From NCBI GenBank assembly GCA_023213195.1, contig CP096135.1, positions 1,320,616-1,384,615 on the forward strand: a DNA stretch of 64,000 bases. Direction: 5' to 3'. Below, in pieces: positions 54,844 to 63,352 of this stretch; position 1 is the stretch's first letter; the number at the start of each line of letters is the position of its first letter. A program made the translations under genes and the position numbers. Under the pieces are notes generated by a model that did no database searches, was not told the DNA's origin, and saw only the letters and a list, made by a program, of their open reading frames with translations. This stretch comes from Sphingobacteriales bacterium JAD_PAG50586_3. Lineage in GTDB: Bacteria > Bacteroidota > Bacteroidia > CAMBQF01.

Positions 54844-56396
54844 TTATTTACTGCTTAAAACAACAAAGGGTATAATCATTTCTTCTAACGATATACCACC
54901 GTGCTGAAAAGTGTTGCGGTAGTAATTTACGTAGTAGTGAAAGTTATTGGGGTACGCAAAAAATTTATCCTCTTTAGCAAAGACAAATGTTTGGCTTACG
55001 TTAGTGCGGGGCAGGTATGCCTCTAGAGGGTTCTTAACCTCAAACACGTCTTTTTCTCGTATTGTAGGTTCTTGCCTTGCTTGTAGCGCAGGTTGGTGTT
55101 GGTGTTGCGGTCGCCAATAACTTTTGATGGCTCTTTAACACGTATAGTACCATGGTCGGTGCTTATAATAACGTTTACCTTACGCTCTGCCAGTTGCTTA
55201 AATATATCAAGCAGCGGAGAGTGCTCAAACCACGATTGGGTAATAGAGCGGTATGCAGCCTCATCGTCGGCAAGTTCACGTATAACCTCCATCTCTGTGC
55301 GGGCATGCGATAGCATATCTACAAAGTTGTAAACTATAACGTTAAACTTGTTTTCCATCAGGTTGCCAATATTCTCGGCCAGTTTTTTGCCTGTTGCGTG
55401 GTTAGTTACCTTATGGTAACTGTGTTTGCAGTCGCGGTTAAGGCGCTTTAGCTGGTCGGCCAAAAACTCAGCCTCGTGCATATTCTTGCCACCTTCATCG
55501 TCATCGTTCAACCACAGTTTAGGGAATTTGCGCTCTATTTCTGATGGTAGCAGGCCGGCAAATATGGCATTACGGGCATATTGCGTAGCGGTAGGAAGAA
55601 TAGCAAAATACATATCTTCCGTTTCTACCTTAAAGTACTCGTTAAGTATAGGTTGAATAACTTTCCACTGGTCAAAGCGCAGGTTATCAATCAGTATAAA
55701 AAAGGTGCTGTCGCTTTGGTCTAATACCGGCACAATTTTGTTTTTAAACAACGTGTGCGACATGGTAGGCGCGTCTTTAGCGCTGCCGTTTAACCAGCTT
55801 ATGTAGTTATTGGCTACAAAGCGAGAGAAAAGGTTGTTGGCCTCTGTTTTTTGCATGGCCAAAATCTCGTCCATACCCTCGGTTTGAGATTTAGATAATT
55901 CCAGCTCCCAATAAACCAGCTTACGGTACATCTCTTTCCACTCTTCAGGGCTAAGCTTATCGCTCATACTCATGCCTATATTGCGGAACTCCTGTTGGTA
56001 GGCCGATGATGTTTTCTCCTTAATCAAACGCTTGTTGTCAAGGTTCTTTTTAATGGCAAGCAGTATTTGGTTGGGGTTAACCGGCTTAATAAGGTAATCG
56101 GCAATTTTAGAGCCAATGGCATCTTCCATTATATGCTCTTCCTCGCTCTTGGTAATCATTATAATAGGCATGCCCGCATCTATAGCCTTAATGCGGCTAA
56201 GGGTTTCCAGGCCCGATAAGCCCGGCATGTTCTCATCTAAAAATACAATATCAAAATTGCCAACACCAAACATGTCTATTGCATCCTGGCCATTGTTGGC
56301 GGTTTTTACTTCATACCCTTTTTCTTTAAGAAATAAAAGGTGGGGCTTTAAAAGGTCGATTTCATCATCGGCCCAAAGTATATTTATTTTATCCAT
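54844..56396 (-). CDS. porX: PorX-type response regulator with PglZ-like domain (T9SS control), frameshifted
   Basis: The N-terminal receiver has acidic pair Asp10-Asp11, phospho-acceptor Asp54 (IVFLDENMPG) and Lys104 (LIKPVNP). The second half is an alkaline-phosphatase-superfamily PglZ domain, FFILIDNLRFDQW, LPTATQYARNAIFAG and ISTDHGTI. This architecture is PorX, the regulator paired with PorY in T9SS control. The frame breaks at T5 55051-55055 (minus-strand A5; six needed), joining QYEKK to DVFEVKNPLEAYLPRTNVS and a 517-residue protein. No porY histidine kinase is in the window. Confidence 0.93.
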
Positions 56397-56558
56397 TCCT
56401 GTGTTGTAGTGTGTGTTGGGTGCGTAAAAATAGACAATTGATATTAGTACGCTACTGTTTTGAAACCATTATAACGTTTTATGCCAAACAATAGTTTACC
56501 CTTTTAAGCAAATAATTGTAAATATGTTACAAAGCATTACAGGTGTAAATTTTAAAGT

Positions 56559-56599
56559 CCCCCTCACTCCTTTAGGAGAGGGGGATTTAGGGGTGAGGG
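56559..56599 (+). repeat. Dispersed palindromic element after the phosphodiesterase gene
   Basis: CCCCCTCACTCC-TTTA-GGAGAGGGGG, then GGGGTGAGGG. Same family as at 8153. Confidence 0.7.
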
Positions 56600-56615
56600 A
56601 AGCTATGCCGCGTAC

Positions 56616-57502
56616 CTACTTTTTCTTAAACGCACTCAACACCGGTTTCCCTTTCCAGCATGCAGGTTGCGTAAGGCCCATTACATAAGCAATGGTAGCT
56701 GCCGTATCGTAAGTGTTAACCTCATTTATAAGGGCTACGTTTTTATTAACCCCCGGCCCGCTAATTATCCACGGTATGTTGCGTTCTGCCATGCTGGGGC
56801 CTCCGTGGCCTTTGCCTTTGCCGCCGTGGTCTGCTGTTAAAATTATAACCGTATCGTCATACACTTTGGCTGCTTTAAGCGCAGCAATTACAACCCCAAC
56901 CAATGAATCTGCCTTGGCTACCGCCTTGTAGTACCCATCGGTATTGTGCCCAATGCTGTGGCCTGCATGGTCTACATGGTCAAAGTGTAGGAATAGCAAA
57001 TCAGGCATGCCTTTGGTAATCACATCAATCGCCGCAATGGCTGTGCTATCTTCTGTTTTAGTGTGCTTGCGAATGGTAAGGTCTTTGTCCTCAACAAGGC
57101 GTGCATAATCATCCCAATGGTGCAAAACCACAATCTTAGATGTTGGCTTTTGTTCGCGCAGTATGGTATAGATTGATGGAAACAACCTGCCCTTTGGCCT
57201 GTCGCAATACGTACTGCCTGTAGCCTTTTTCATGCTAAAACCGTTGCGTGGTATGTTGGTGTCCTTTGGCGGGGCACCCATAATCATACTGGCCCAGTTC
57301 TGGCTGCTACTGCTGGGCATAACACATTTGGCTGTATAGGTTGACGCGCCATTTTTAGCCAACTCATCAATATTAGGTGTTTCCGCTTTGGGGAAGGCGT
57401 AGCCCCCAGGCCATCAATACCAATCAATAAAACATATTTGGGTTTCTGCGCTAATAAAGGAAGTGCGCAAAAAGTTATAAGAACAAAAAGTAGTTTTTTC
57501 AT
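56616..57502 (-). CDS. Type I phosphodiesterase/nucleotide pyrophosphatase-family protein, frameshifted
   Basis: Exported alkaline-phosphatase-superfamily enzyme. Signal peptide (LFVLITFCALPLLAQ); metal motif LLIGIDGLGG; nucleophile region KNGASTYTAKCVMPSSSS; metal ligands LHFDHVDHAGHSIGH and TADHGGKGKGHGG. The break is at C5 57403-57407 (minus-strand G5; six would restore GLGGYAFPKAETPNIDEL). The rebuilt length is about 295 residues. The natural phospho-ester substrate is unknown. Its upstream side is array B. Confidence 0.85.
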
Positions 57503-57563
57503 GGCCGAAATATAATTAATTACTCTACTGCCACTCTTATCAAATGGTTAAGGTTTAGTACCT

Positions 57564-58068
57564 GTTTTAACTCCCATCCTAATGTAGGAAGGGTGGCCTT
57601 TAGGCATGGGAGGTATAGCATTATCAATCCACCTTCCGCACACTTAAAACCCTTGCGGCTGTAAATAAAATCATCAAAATGAACCCTTATTCCCAATCCT
57701 CCTATTGTGGCATTTTTAAACCTTATAACACACCATACTCAACCTTAAATCATTAACAACTCTCCCTTTTTAAGCTTACAGTGCTGACCGCAGCGTCAGT
57801 AGGAGTACCTCTGGCCGTGGTCAGAGGGGAGGGATTTACAATGAGAATTAGTATTGCTGTAACCCTTGCGGCTGTCCCAAAGGGATGCCTATGGCATAAA
57901 AAAATCATCAAAATGAACCTTGTTTTAACTCCCCTCATAATGTAGGAGGGTGGCCTTTAGGCCGGGGAGGTATAGCATTATCAATACTCCCTCCACGCAC
58001 TCCAAAACCCCTTGCGGCTGTCCCAAAGGGATGCCTATGGCATAAATAAAATCATCAAAATGAACCCT
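57564..58068. repeat. Tandem T-S units of array B
   Basis: T copies at 57564-57637 and 57921-58000 (TAACTCCC...GGCCTTTAGGC...GGGAGGTATAGC). S copies at 57647-57688, 57861-57920 and 58004-58068 (CCCTTGCGGCTG...AAATCATCAAAATGAACC). T is followed by S at the same 83-nt offset both times. Confidence 0.75.
57875..57896. repeat. 22-bp double-hairpin cassette in S repeats
   Basis: TCCCAAAGGGA plus TGCCTATGGCA sits between GCGGCTG and TAAA in S2 (here) and S3 (58021-58042), and is absent from S1 at exactly that place. Confidence 0.75.
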
Positions 58069-58077
58069 GTTTTAAGT

Positions 58078-58129
58078 TCTCCCTTTCCAAAGGGAGTGGA
58101 TGGCGCTTAGAGCGCCAGACGAGGGATTT
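58078..58129 (-). repeat. Palindromic module (array B), twin of 26344
   Basis: CTCCCTTTCCAAAGGGAG, TGGA, inner hairpin TGGCGC-TTAGA-GCGCCA, then GACGAGGGATTT. Confidence 0.7.
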
Positions 58130-58327
58130 CATTTTCTAATTATCTCATTCACTCATTATCTTATTACCACATACACCTCAACCCCTCACTTTTTAAGGCA
58201 AGGGGTTAAAGCGATTCGTCCTGACATTTATCGTCAGGGCAGGTTCATAGTTTTGTAGGTCTACTCGGGGGAGTTGGGAGGGGTTTCCTTTTCGACTGTA
58301 TTTAAACTACTTTAATTCTAATTTGTC

Positions 58328-58350
58328 ATCCCGCACTTGATGCGGGATCT
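58328..58350. repeat. 23-bp palindrome shared by both arrays
   Basis: Identical to 26418-26440. Confidence 0.75.
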
Positions 58351-58448
58351 AATAATTCACTTTAGGTGCAGTAGCTACCGCAGTTTTTTTCTTTTCTACT
58401 GATAACCGACAGTAAACGGTGCCAAGAGTCATTCGCGAAATAACTGTA

Positions 58449-58480
58449 CAAAGATACGATAGCAGTATACCGTTTGTCAA
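58449..58480 (-). promoter_or_regulatory. Promoter reading into array B
   Basis: TTG (58480-58478), N21, TATCTTTG (58456-58449), then TAC. A hairpin follows (58444-58428, GTTATTTCGCGAATGAC), then CTTGGCACC (58426-58418). Confidence 0.65.
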
Positions 58481-58579
58481 GTAAAAGATAAATATTGTTA
58501 ATAAAATTTAATTTAATTTTGTGTTGTGGCAATTTATCTATTAGAACGAAATGTGTAATTTTACTAGAAGGACTAAATA

Positions 58580-58945
58580 ATGCATGAAAGATTATCCAAG
58601 CCGCTACAAGTAGGCGACAAAATCGAATTATTTGGTGGTTATGACTATGATCCTATTTATTTGAGAAACCCAGATGCTGCTAAACGCCTTGGTACTGTTA
58701 TAAAGTTCATCAAAGGACATAACGAAGAATTAGCAGCTGTTGTAAAGCTTGATGAAATAATTTTTGGGGAAAAGATTAGTGGGGATATTGTTGTACTTGA
58801 GCTTAGGCACGAAGGGCAAACATGGCAAGAACCAAGTCCTGTACATATTGAGTTATGTAATTTTATGCCGGAAAACAAGACATGGAAAGATAGAGAGCAA
58901 GGGGAATGGGTTGAAGCTGCAGCAAGTGTCAAACTAACTAAATAA
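58580..58945 (+). CDS. Hypothetical protein, unknown family
   Basis: 121 residues with no signal peptide or membrane segment. It begins HERLSKPLQVGDKIELFGGYDYDPIYL and ends with SVKLTK. It looks like a small beta-rich protein, with VGDKIELFGGYDYDP suggesting an SH3-like or translation-like barrel, but I recognise no domain. A purine-rich AGAAGGAC sits 8-9 nt before the ATG, unusual in this window and suggestive of Shine-Dalgarno use and foreign origin. Its upstream side is the promoter of array B, which is divergent. Confidence 0.5.
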   Translation: MHERLSKPLQVGDKIELFGGYDYDPIYLRNPDAAKRLGTVIKFIKGHNEELAAVVKLDEIIFGEKISGDIVVLELRHEGQTWQEPSPVHIELCNFMPENKTWKDREQGEWVEAAASVKLTK

Positions 58946-58953
58946 GTGTTTAT

Positions 58954-59289
58954 TTACTTGGTGTCTGATTTTGAATTAATTCTAAATTTATATTCTTTCC
59001 TAATCCCGTTTTTGACAATAATAATATTTTCACTGCCCTGTGTTTTTATTAATGAATCACCAATCGATACAAATTCCCATAAATCTGATTTTCCTATCCA
59101 GGAAGATATATTAATCTCTTTTGAATCTATAGAGTCTCTGTAGATTAATAAAGGGACATTATGTTGCATCTTATCACGGTATTTGTCAGTAATCACTCCT
59201 TTTATTTTACTGTTTTTAAATTCATCACTCATAGTGTTTCCACATGCATAAGTGAATAATACGATTACTAATAAAAAGAAGTGTTTCAT
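58954..59289 (-). CDS. Small lipoprotein, unknown function
   Basis: 111 residues. MKHFFLLVIVLFTYAC is a lipoprotein signal with the lipobox Cys at 16. The mature part (NTMSDEFKNSKIKGVITDKY, and IDSKEINISSWIGKSD) has no motif I know. AT-rich, beside the equally AT-rich 58580 gene. The two are convergent, 8 nt apart. Confidence 0.55.
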   Translation of the reverse strand: MKHFFLLVIVLFTYACGNTMSDEFKNSKIKGVITDKYRDKMQHNVPLLIYRDSIDSKEINISSWIGKSDLWEFVSIGDSLIKTQGSENIIIVKNGIRKEYKFRINSKSDTK

Positions 59290-59385
59290 ATAAAAAGGTA
59301 TCTAATTTCATGCCGTGGCAGGTGTTTTAGCGCAGCGTCACCTGCCATTAATAAACTTATTATCACCAGCCATTTTCATTTATCA

Positions 59386-59828
59386 TTAGAAGACGAGTCT
59401 CCTATGATAATTCACCTGCCCCACATGGTAACTAAGGTGCGTAAGCAAATGCAATAAAAGGTGCTGAACCGTAACCGGGTCTTTCCATTTATCCTCGGGG
59501 TAAATTTCTTCTAATTGTGCGTTGGTTAATTCACTAATAGTAGCTTTCACAATACCTATTACTTCACCAATATCCGCGATTATTTTCTCACGGGGAACAT
59601 CCTTTGTTGTAAACTCAGCATCGCGGTTGCGCACATAGCCAGTATTGCCTAATACAGCCCCAATAAAGTTGTTCAGGTTGCCCACAATATGCAAGGCCAG
59701 GTTACCGGCGCTATTGCTAATACCGGGCGCAACAACCCACATAGCACCTTCATTTTCATAGGCTAGTAACTCGGTTTTGAGCTTCTCTAATTCTCGCTCA
59801 AAAAGTCTGATAGTGTTTGCTGTAGCAT
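59386..59828 (-). CDS. DinB-family protein, frameshifted near the start
   Basis: After one base is added in the A5 run 59800-59804 the protein reads MLQQTLSDFFERELEKLKTEL, then GISNSAGNLALHIVGNLNNFIG, and VTVQHLLLHLLTHLSYHVGQVNYHRR. The last segment holds the His of the DinB four-helix metal site. About 147 residues, normal for the superfamily, which includes thiol transferases and putative metal enzymes. Substrate unknown. Confidence 0.78.
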
Positions 59829-60115
59829 AGTGGTAAGTTAAAAACTATAAACGAAAAACTAAAAGATTAATTGTTTATTGCGGTTAATTAAAGTATCAAA
59901 TTGTGTGTGGGTATTTTTGTGCAAAATTCCGTGCGGCCCTGAAATGGAGTTGAGCGGGTGGTATTGTGCGGCTGTTTGGCGCGGCGAAACGAAATTAGGG
60001 GCTATAATTTTGCACGGCCTTCTTTGCTTACTTTCTTCGGCCGGGAAGAAAGTAAGTGCTGTCCGCATAGGACAATGAAAAGAAAGACTTTACTAAAGGC
60101 TAATTTTAATAAAAC

Positions 60116-60146
60116 AAAAAGCCCCGACATTTCTGCCGGGGCTTTT
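60116..60146 (-). terminator. Terminator of the 60193 gene
   Basis: On the minus strand AAAAGCCCCGGCAG-AAA-TGTCGGGGCTTTTT. Confidence 0.85.
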
Positions 60147-60154
60147 AATATTAT

Positions 60155-60189
60155 CTCCCCTCTCCTTTGGAGAGGGGTTGGGAGTGAGG
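60155..60189 (+). repeat. Dispersed palindromic element
   Basis: CCCCTCTCC-TTT-GGAGAGGGG, then TTGGGAGTGAGGC. Confidence 0.7.
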
Positions 60190-60192
60190 CTA

Positions 60193-61419
60193 TTACTGAA
60201 TAACCAACTTCTGTGTTTGCACGCCTTTAGTACTGCTTGTTTTAACAATGTAAAGACCCGCGGTTAGATTGGCGGTGTTTATTTTGTGCGTAGTAACATC
60301 GGTAGTTATTTTGGTTTCGTAAACCAAACGGCCACTAATATCAATCAGCTCAACAGTAGTATTTTTAAGCGATGTGCCTGCAATAGCAATGTTAAGGTCG
60401 GCAGTAGCAGGGTTAGGATAAATGCTAAGCTTACCAACCATTTTGGTGGCTTCGTCATTACTGGCTAAACCATCGCAAACAACCTGTACTAAAAAGTCGC
60501 GCACTACCCAGTAGGTACTGTCCATGTAAGTTGCATTGGTAGCATACGGAACGTGGTCTTGACCGGGGAAGGTTTTTAGTACGTTTGGAACACCTTGGTG
60601 GTTAGCACGGGCATGTATATCGCGGCTACCCGATACAGGTATAATTGGAATACCAAAAACTGTAATGGTTGCAGTGTTATAAGGTACAGTAGCATCTTCA
60701 TCGCCATGCACACTTACAATAGGCTCATCGCCTGCTACTAACCAAGAACTGTCAGCTAAAGCGCCACAAAGGTTTACCACCGCACGTATGTTTGATGGGT
60801 AACCCGGGTTACCGCTATTGCCCTCTAAGCCATTAACACCGGTAGTGTCTACATAGCTTGGCACTTCATTGTTTTGGTCTAGGTATGCAAGGTGTACTGC
60901 GGTTAAACCACCTGCCGAACTGCCACCACCAATAATATAATCAGGGTTTATACGGTAGGTATTGGTTGTAGCTGCGTCTTTACGGAAAAAACGTACTGCG
61001 GCTTTCATATCGTGTACCGCACGCAAAAGGGCTTGCGCCGCACTGGCCTGGCTGGGTATACCCATACCTAAACGGTAGTTTATAGATGCTGTAACATAAC
61101 CAAGTTTTGCAAAGCGTTCGCAAAGTTCGGTAACGTCGCCATCGTCTTTAGTGCCGGTAATAAAAGTACCACCGTGTACAAATATAATTAGCGGGCGTTG
61201 TGCCAGGTTATCATTGTTGGGCTCAAAAACATCCATTGTCAACACCTGGTTTTGGCCGTTGATGTTTACGTTTTGGCCAAACTCGATATTGGTTGTTTCT
61301 GTAAATGTTGAAAATATTGGCGGGTCAACGTAACGGCCATTGCTACAGTCTAGCTGGGCATAAGCCATTCCCGATGCCATTAGAGCTACAATGGCGAGCG
61401 AAAACTTTTTAATATTCAT
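60193..61419 (-). CDS. Secreted alpha/beta-hydrolase (carboxylesterase) with T9SS type A sorting domain
   Basis: 408 residues. Signal peptide (VALMASGMAYAQ); oxyanion motif HGGTF at 82-86; nucleophile GGGSSAG at 164-170 (Ser168 in GxSxG); a later VHGDEDATVPY segment carries the acid residue and the C-terminal GQDHVPY the His. A type A sorting domain with YPNPATADLNIAI ends in KLVIQ. Same layout as the 1656-3069 esterase, so the genome keeps at least two secreted esterases. Substrate unknown. Intact. Confidence 0.88.
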   Translation of the reverse strand: MNIKKFSLAIVALMASGMAYAQLDCSNGRYVDPPIFSTFTETTNIEFGQNVNINGQNQVLTMDVFEPNNDNLAQRPLIIFVHGGTFITGTKDDGDVTELCERFAKLGYVTASINYRLGMGIPSQASAAQALLRAVHDMKAAVRFFRKDAATTNTYRINPDYIIGGGSSAGGLTAVHLAYLDQNNEVPSYVDTTGVNGLEGNSGNPGYPSNIRAVVNLCGALADSSWLVAGDEPIVSVHGDEDATVPYNTATITVFGIPIIPVSGSRDIHARANHQGVPNVLKTFPGQDHVPYATNATYMDSTYWVVRDFLVQVVCDGLASNDEATKMVGKLSIYPNPATADLNIAIAGTSLKNTTVELIDISGRLVYETKITTDVTTHKINTANLTAGLYIVKTSSTKGVQTQKLVIQ

Positions 61420-61441
61420 GGTTATTTATAAGTGGTTAGGT

Positions 61442-63277
61442 TTATTCTATTACAAGCTTACGGGTAATTGAGCCACTTGGGCGGGCAATTTCTATAATGT
61501 ACATGCCTTTTGGTAAAGCGCTGTCTATTACACGCACAAATTGGCCGCTTTGTTTGCCAAGGTCAACATTCATAACCGTTTGGCCAACAACGTTGCGTAC
61601 AATAATAGCGGTGTTCTCGTTACCATTTAAGCCCATAGAAACAGTAAACTGGCCGTTGCTTGGGTTAGGGAAAATGTTTAGGTCGGTAACATTGTCTAGC
61701 ATATCGCTCAGGCCATTTTTAATAAAGTTAACGGTGTCTGAGCTGCTGGCGCAATCTAGTAAGTTGTAAACTACAAGGTAGTAGTAGCCGTTAAGCGTTG
61801 GGCTAATGCTAGTGCCTGTTTGCCCCGGTATTGGCAAACCGCCTGTATTTGGTACCTGAGAGTAGAACCACTGGTAAGTAAACAATGGGCTTATAGTTGT
61901 AGTGTTAATGGTAGCGCCCTTGTTGCTGTAGAATAAACCAACTGTTGGTGGGTAGTTAATTACTGTAATGGTAGTAACGCTGTCTTTATTGTTGTTAAGG
62001 CAGCCGTTAGCATCGTTAATGCGTACCCAGTAGTTACCGCTTTCAGTAACAAACAGTGTATCATTTTCAGCACCGGTAATAAGGGTAGTGTCGTTATACC
62101 ATTGGTGGCCTGTAGCAATAGAGCTTACAAGTATTACAGTATCGCCTGTACAAATAGAGTCTAAAGCGGTTACGTTAGTAATAGTAGGCATTGCCGGTGG
62201 GGTGTAAACAAAAATAGTATCGGTATCGCTGTAGGTTTGTGCCACTTGCGATGTAATAACCGCATTACCAAAACCATGAGGTGTGGTAAAGTTGATAGTG
62301 CCGGTGCCGGTTACGTTAGCGGCAAATGTACCTAAGTTGTCGTTTTGCGATACATCATCATCATCCCAAAAAGTAAGGGCGAATGTTGGAGTTTGTAAAA
62401 CGCGGTTTAGGTTGCTAAATGTAGCTGTTGTGTTATTGCCTACCCAGTTGGTGGTAAAGGCATCAGAACCGTTTGAGTAATCAAAGAAAATATCGGGTGC
62501 TCCCTGGCAAACGCCTATAAAGCTAATCTCCTCCACATCTCCACACCACTGGTTGGTAGTAGCAGTAAAGGTTACCGATTGTAATACGTAATCATAAGTT
62601 TTGGTTTCAAGGGTTATAAAATGCTCGCCCGGAGTGTTAAAACACTGCACTGCCGGATTTTTAAGGGTGCTAACGTTGCCGTTGTCAAAAGTCCAGTTCC
62701 ATGTAGTAGGTTTAACAGGATCTTCAATCAGAGCCTCAAACGTAACGCAAACAGAGTCGCAACCGCCCGGTGGGTTAAAAGAGAAGCTTGAGTTGCCTCC
62801 TGCAGGTGGATTAATGCGTAACGGTATAATAAACGATTCTGGCTGGGTTACAGGGCCAAGCGGTGTGCTAACCTGTGCAACTACAGATACCACTACGTTG
62901 TACTGGCCCGGAATAGTTGGTATACCGCAAATTTTAACACAGCCACGTTCTGTTGCCGGTGGGTTTTGCGATGGAAAATAAATACAGTTTGGTGCGCTAC
63001 AGGCAAAGCTTAAGCCTTGTGGAATACCTGTAATGCTGGTAACTGTAATCTGGTTTAAAGTAACATCAACCCCCGAAGTGTTAAATACAGCGGGCATATA
63101 AAAGGTGGCATCCTGGTCGTAAGCAACGCCTACGGTGCCATCTGGTAATACTGCAGGGCACAATTGCGGTGCAGCGGGGCTAATGGTACAGCCTGTGTTA
63201 ATTGTACACGCGCCACATTGGCTATACGCGTAATTTCCTGTTAAAGCTAACAAGCCTAATAATAAGATTTTCTTCAT
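61442..63277 (-). CDS. PKD-domain secreted protein with T9SS type A sorting domain
   Basis: 611 residues. Signal peptide (LLGLLALTGNYAYSQ); a Cys-rich N-terminal region (CGACTINTGCTISPAAPQLC) and a putative Ig fold (LPDGTVGVAYDQDATFYMP). A PKD domain follows (TTWNWTFDNGNVSTLKNPAV), then VTALDSICTGDTVILVSS, a beta-sandwich of the Ig type. The type A end is FPNPSNGQFTVSM and KLVIE. A surface or secreted cargo of unknown ligand. Intact. Lies 22 nt upstream of the 60193 gene, a likely operon. Confidence 0.85.
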   Translation of the reverse strand: MKKILLLGLLALTGNYAYSQCGACTINTGCTISPAAPQLCPAVLPDGTVGVAYDQDATFYMPAVFNTSGVDVTLNQITVTSITGIPQGLSFACSAPNCIYFPSQNPPATERGCVKICGIPTIPGQYNVVVSVVAQVSTPLGPVTQPESFIIPLRINPPAGGNSSFSFNPPGGCDSVCVTFEALIEDPVKPTTWNWTFDNGNVSTLKNPAVQCFNTPGEHFITLETKTYDYVLQSVTFTATTNQWCGDVEEISFIGVCQGAPDIFFDYSNGSDAFTTNWVGNNTTATFSNLNRVLQTPTFALTFWDDDDVSQNDNLGTFAANVTGTGTINFTTPHGFGNAVITSQVAQTYSDTDTIFVYTPPAMPTITNVTALDSICTGDTVILVSSIATGHQWYNDTTLITGAENDTLFVTESGNYWVRINDANGCLNNNKDSVTTITVINYPPTVGLFYSNKGATINTTTISPLFTYQWFYSQVPNTGGLPIPGQTGTSISPTLNGYYYLVVYNLLDCASSSDTVNFIKNGLSDMLDNVTDLNIFPNPSNGQFTVSMGLNGNENTAIIVRNVVGQTVMNVDLGKQSGQFVRVIDSALPKGMYIIEIARPSGSITRKLVIE

Positions 63278-63352
63278 GTTTTAATTGCTACAAAATGGGT
63301 GACTATCTTACAAAGTAAACAATAATAAACCACTAAAACAAACACTTAAAAC

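Larger units (their letters stand above)
57503..58448 (-). ncRNA. Palindromic array B, putative non-coding transcript
   Basis: About 0.95 kb without a plausible gene, read leftward from a promoter at 58449-58480 whose leader matches that of array A. It holds two tandem units (T and S parts, period about 145 bp), a palindromic module (58078-58129) that is a twin of 26344-26396, a nested palindrome at 57757-57833, and the shared 23-bp palindrome. Because it lies just ahead of the phosphodiesterase gene on the same strand, it could also be a long 5' leader of that gene. Confidence 0.45.
59829..60192. other. Intergenic region with a long hairpin and a terminator
   Basis: 364 nt. A perfect hairpin with 12-bp arms CTTACTTTCTTC/GAAGAAAGTAAG (60027-60056), a terminator (60116-60146) for the gene ending at 60193, and a dispersed palindrome (60155-60189). 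No believable ORF; the frames here are short and lack family features. Confidence 0.6.
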
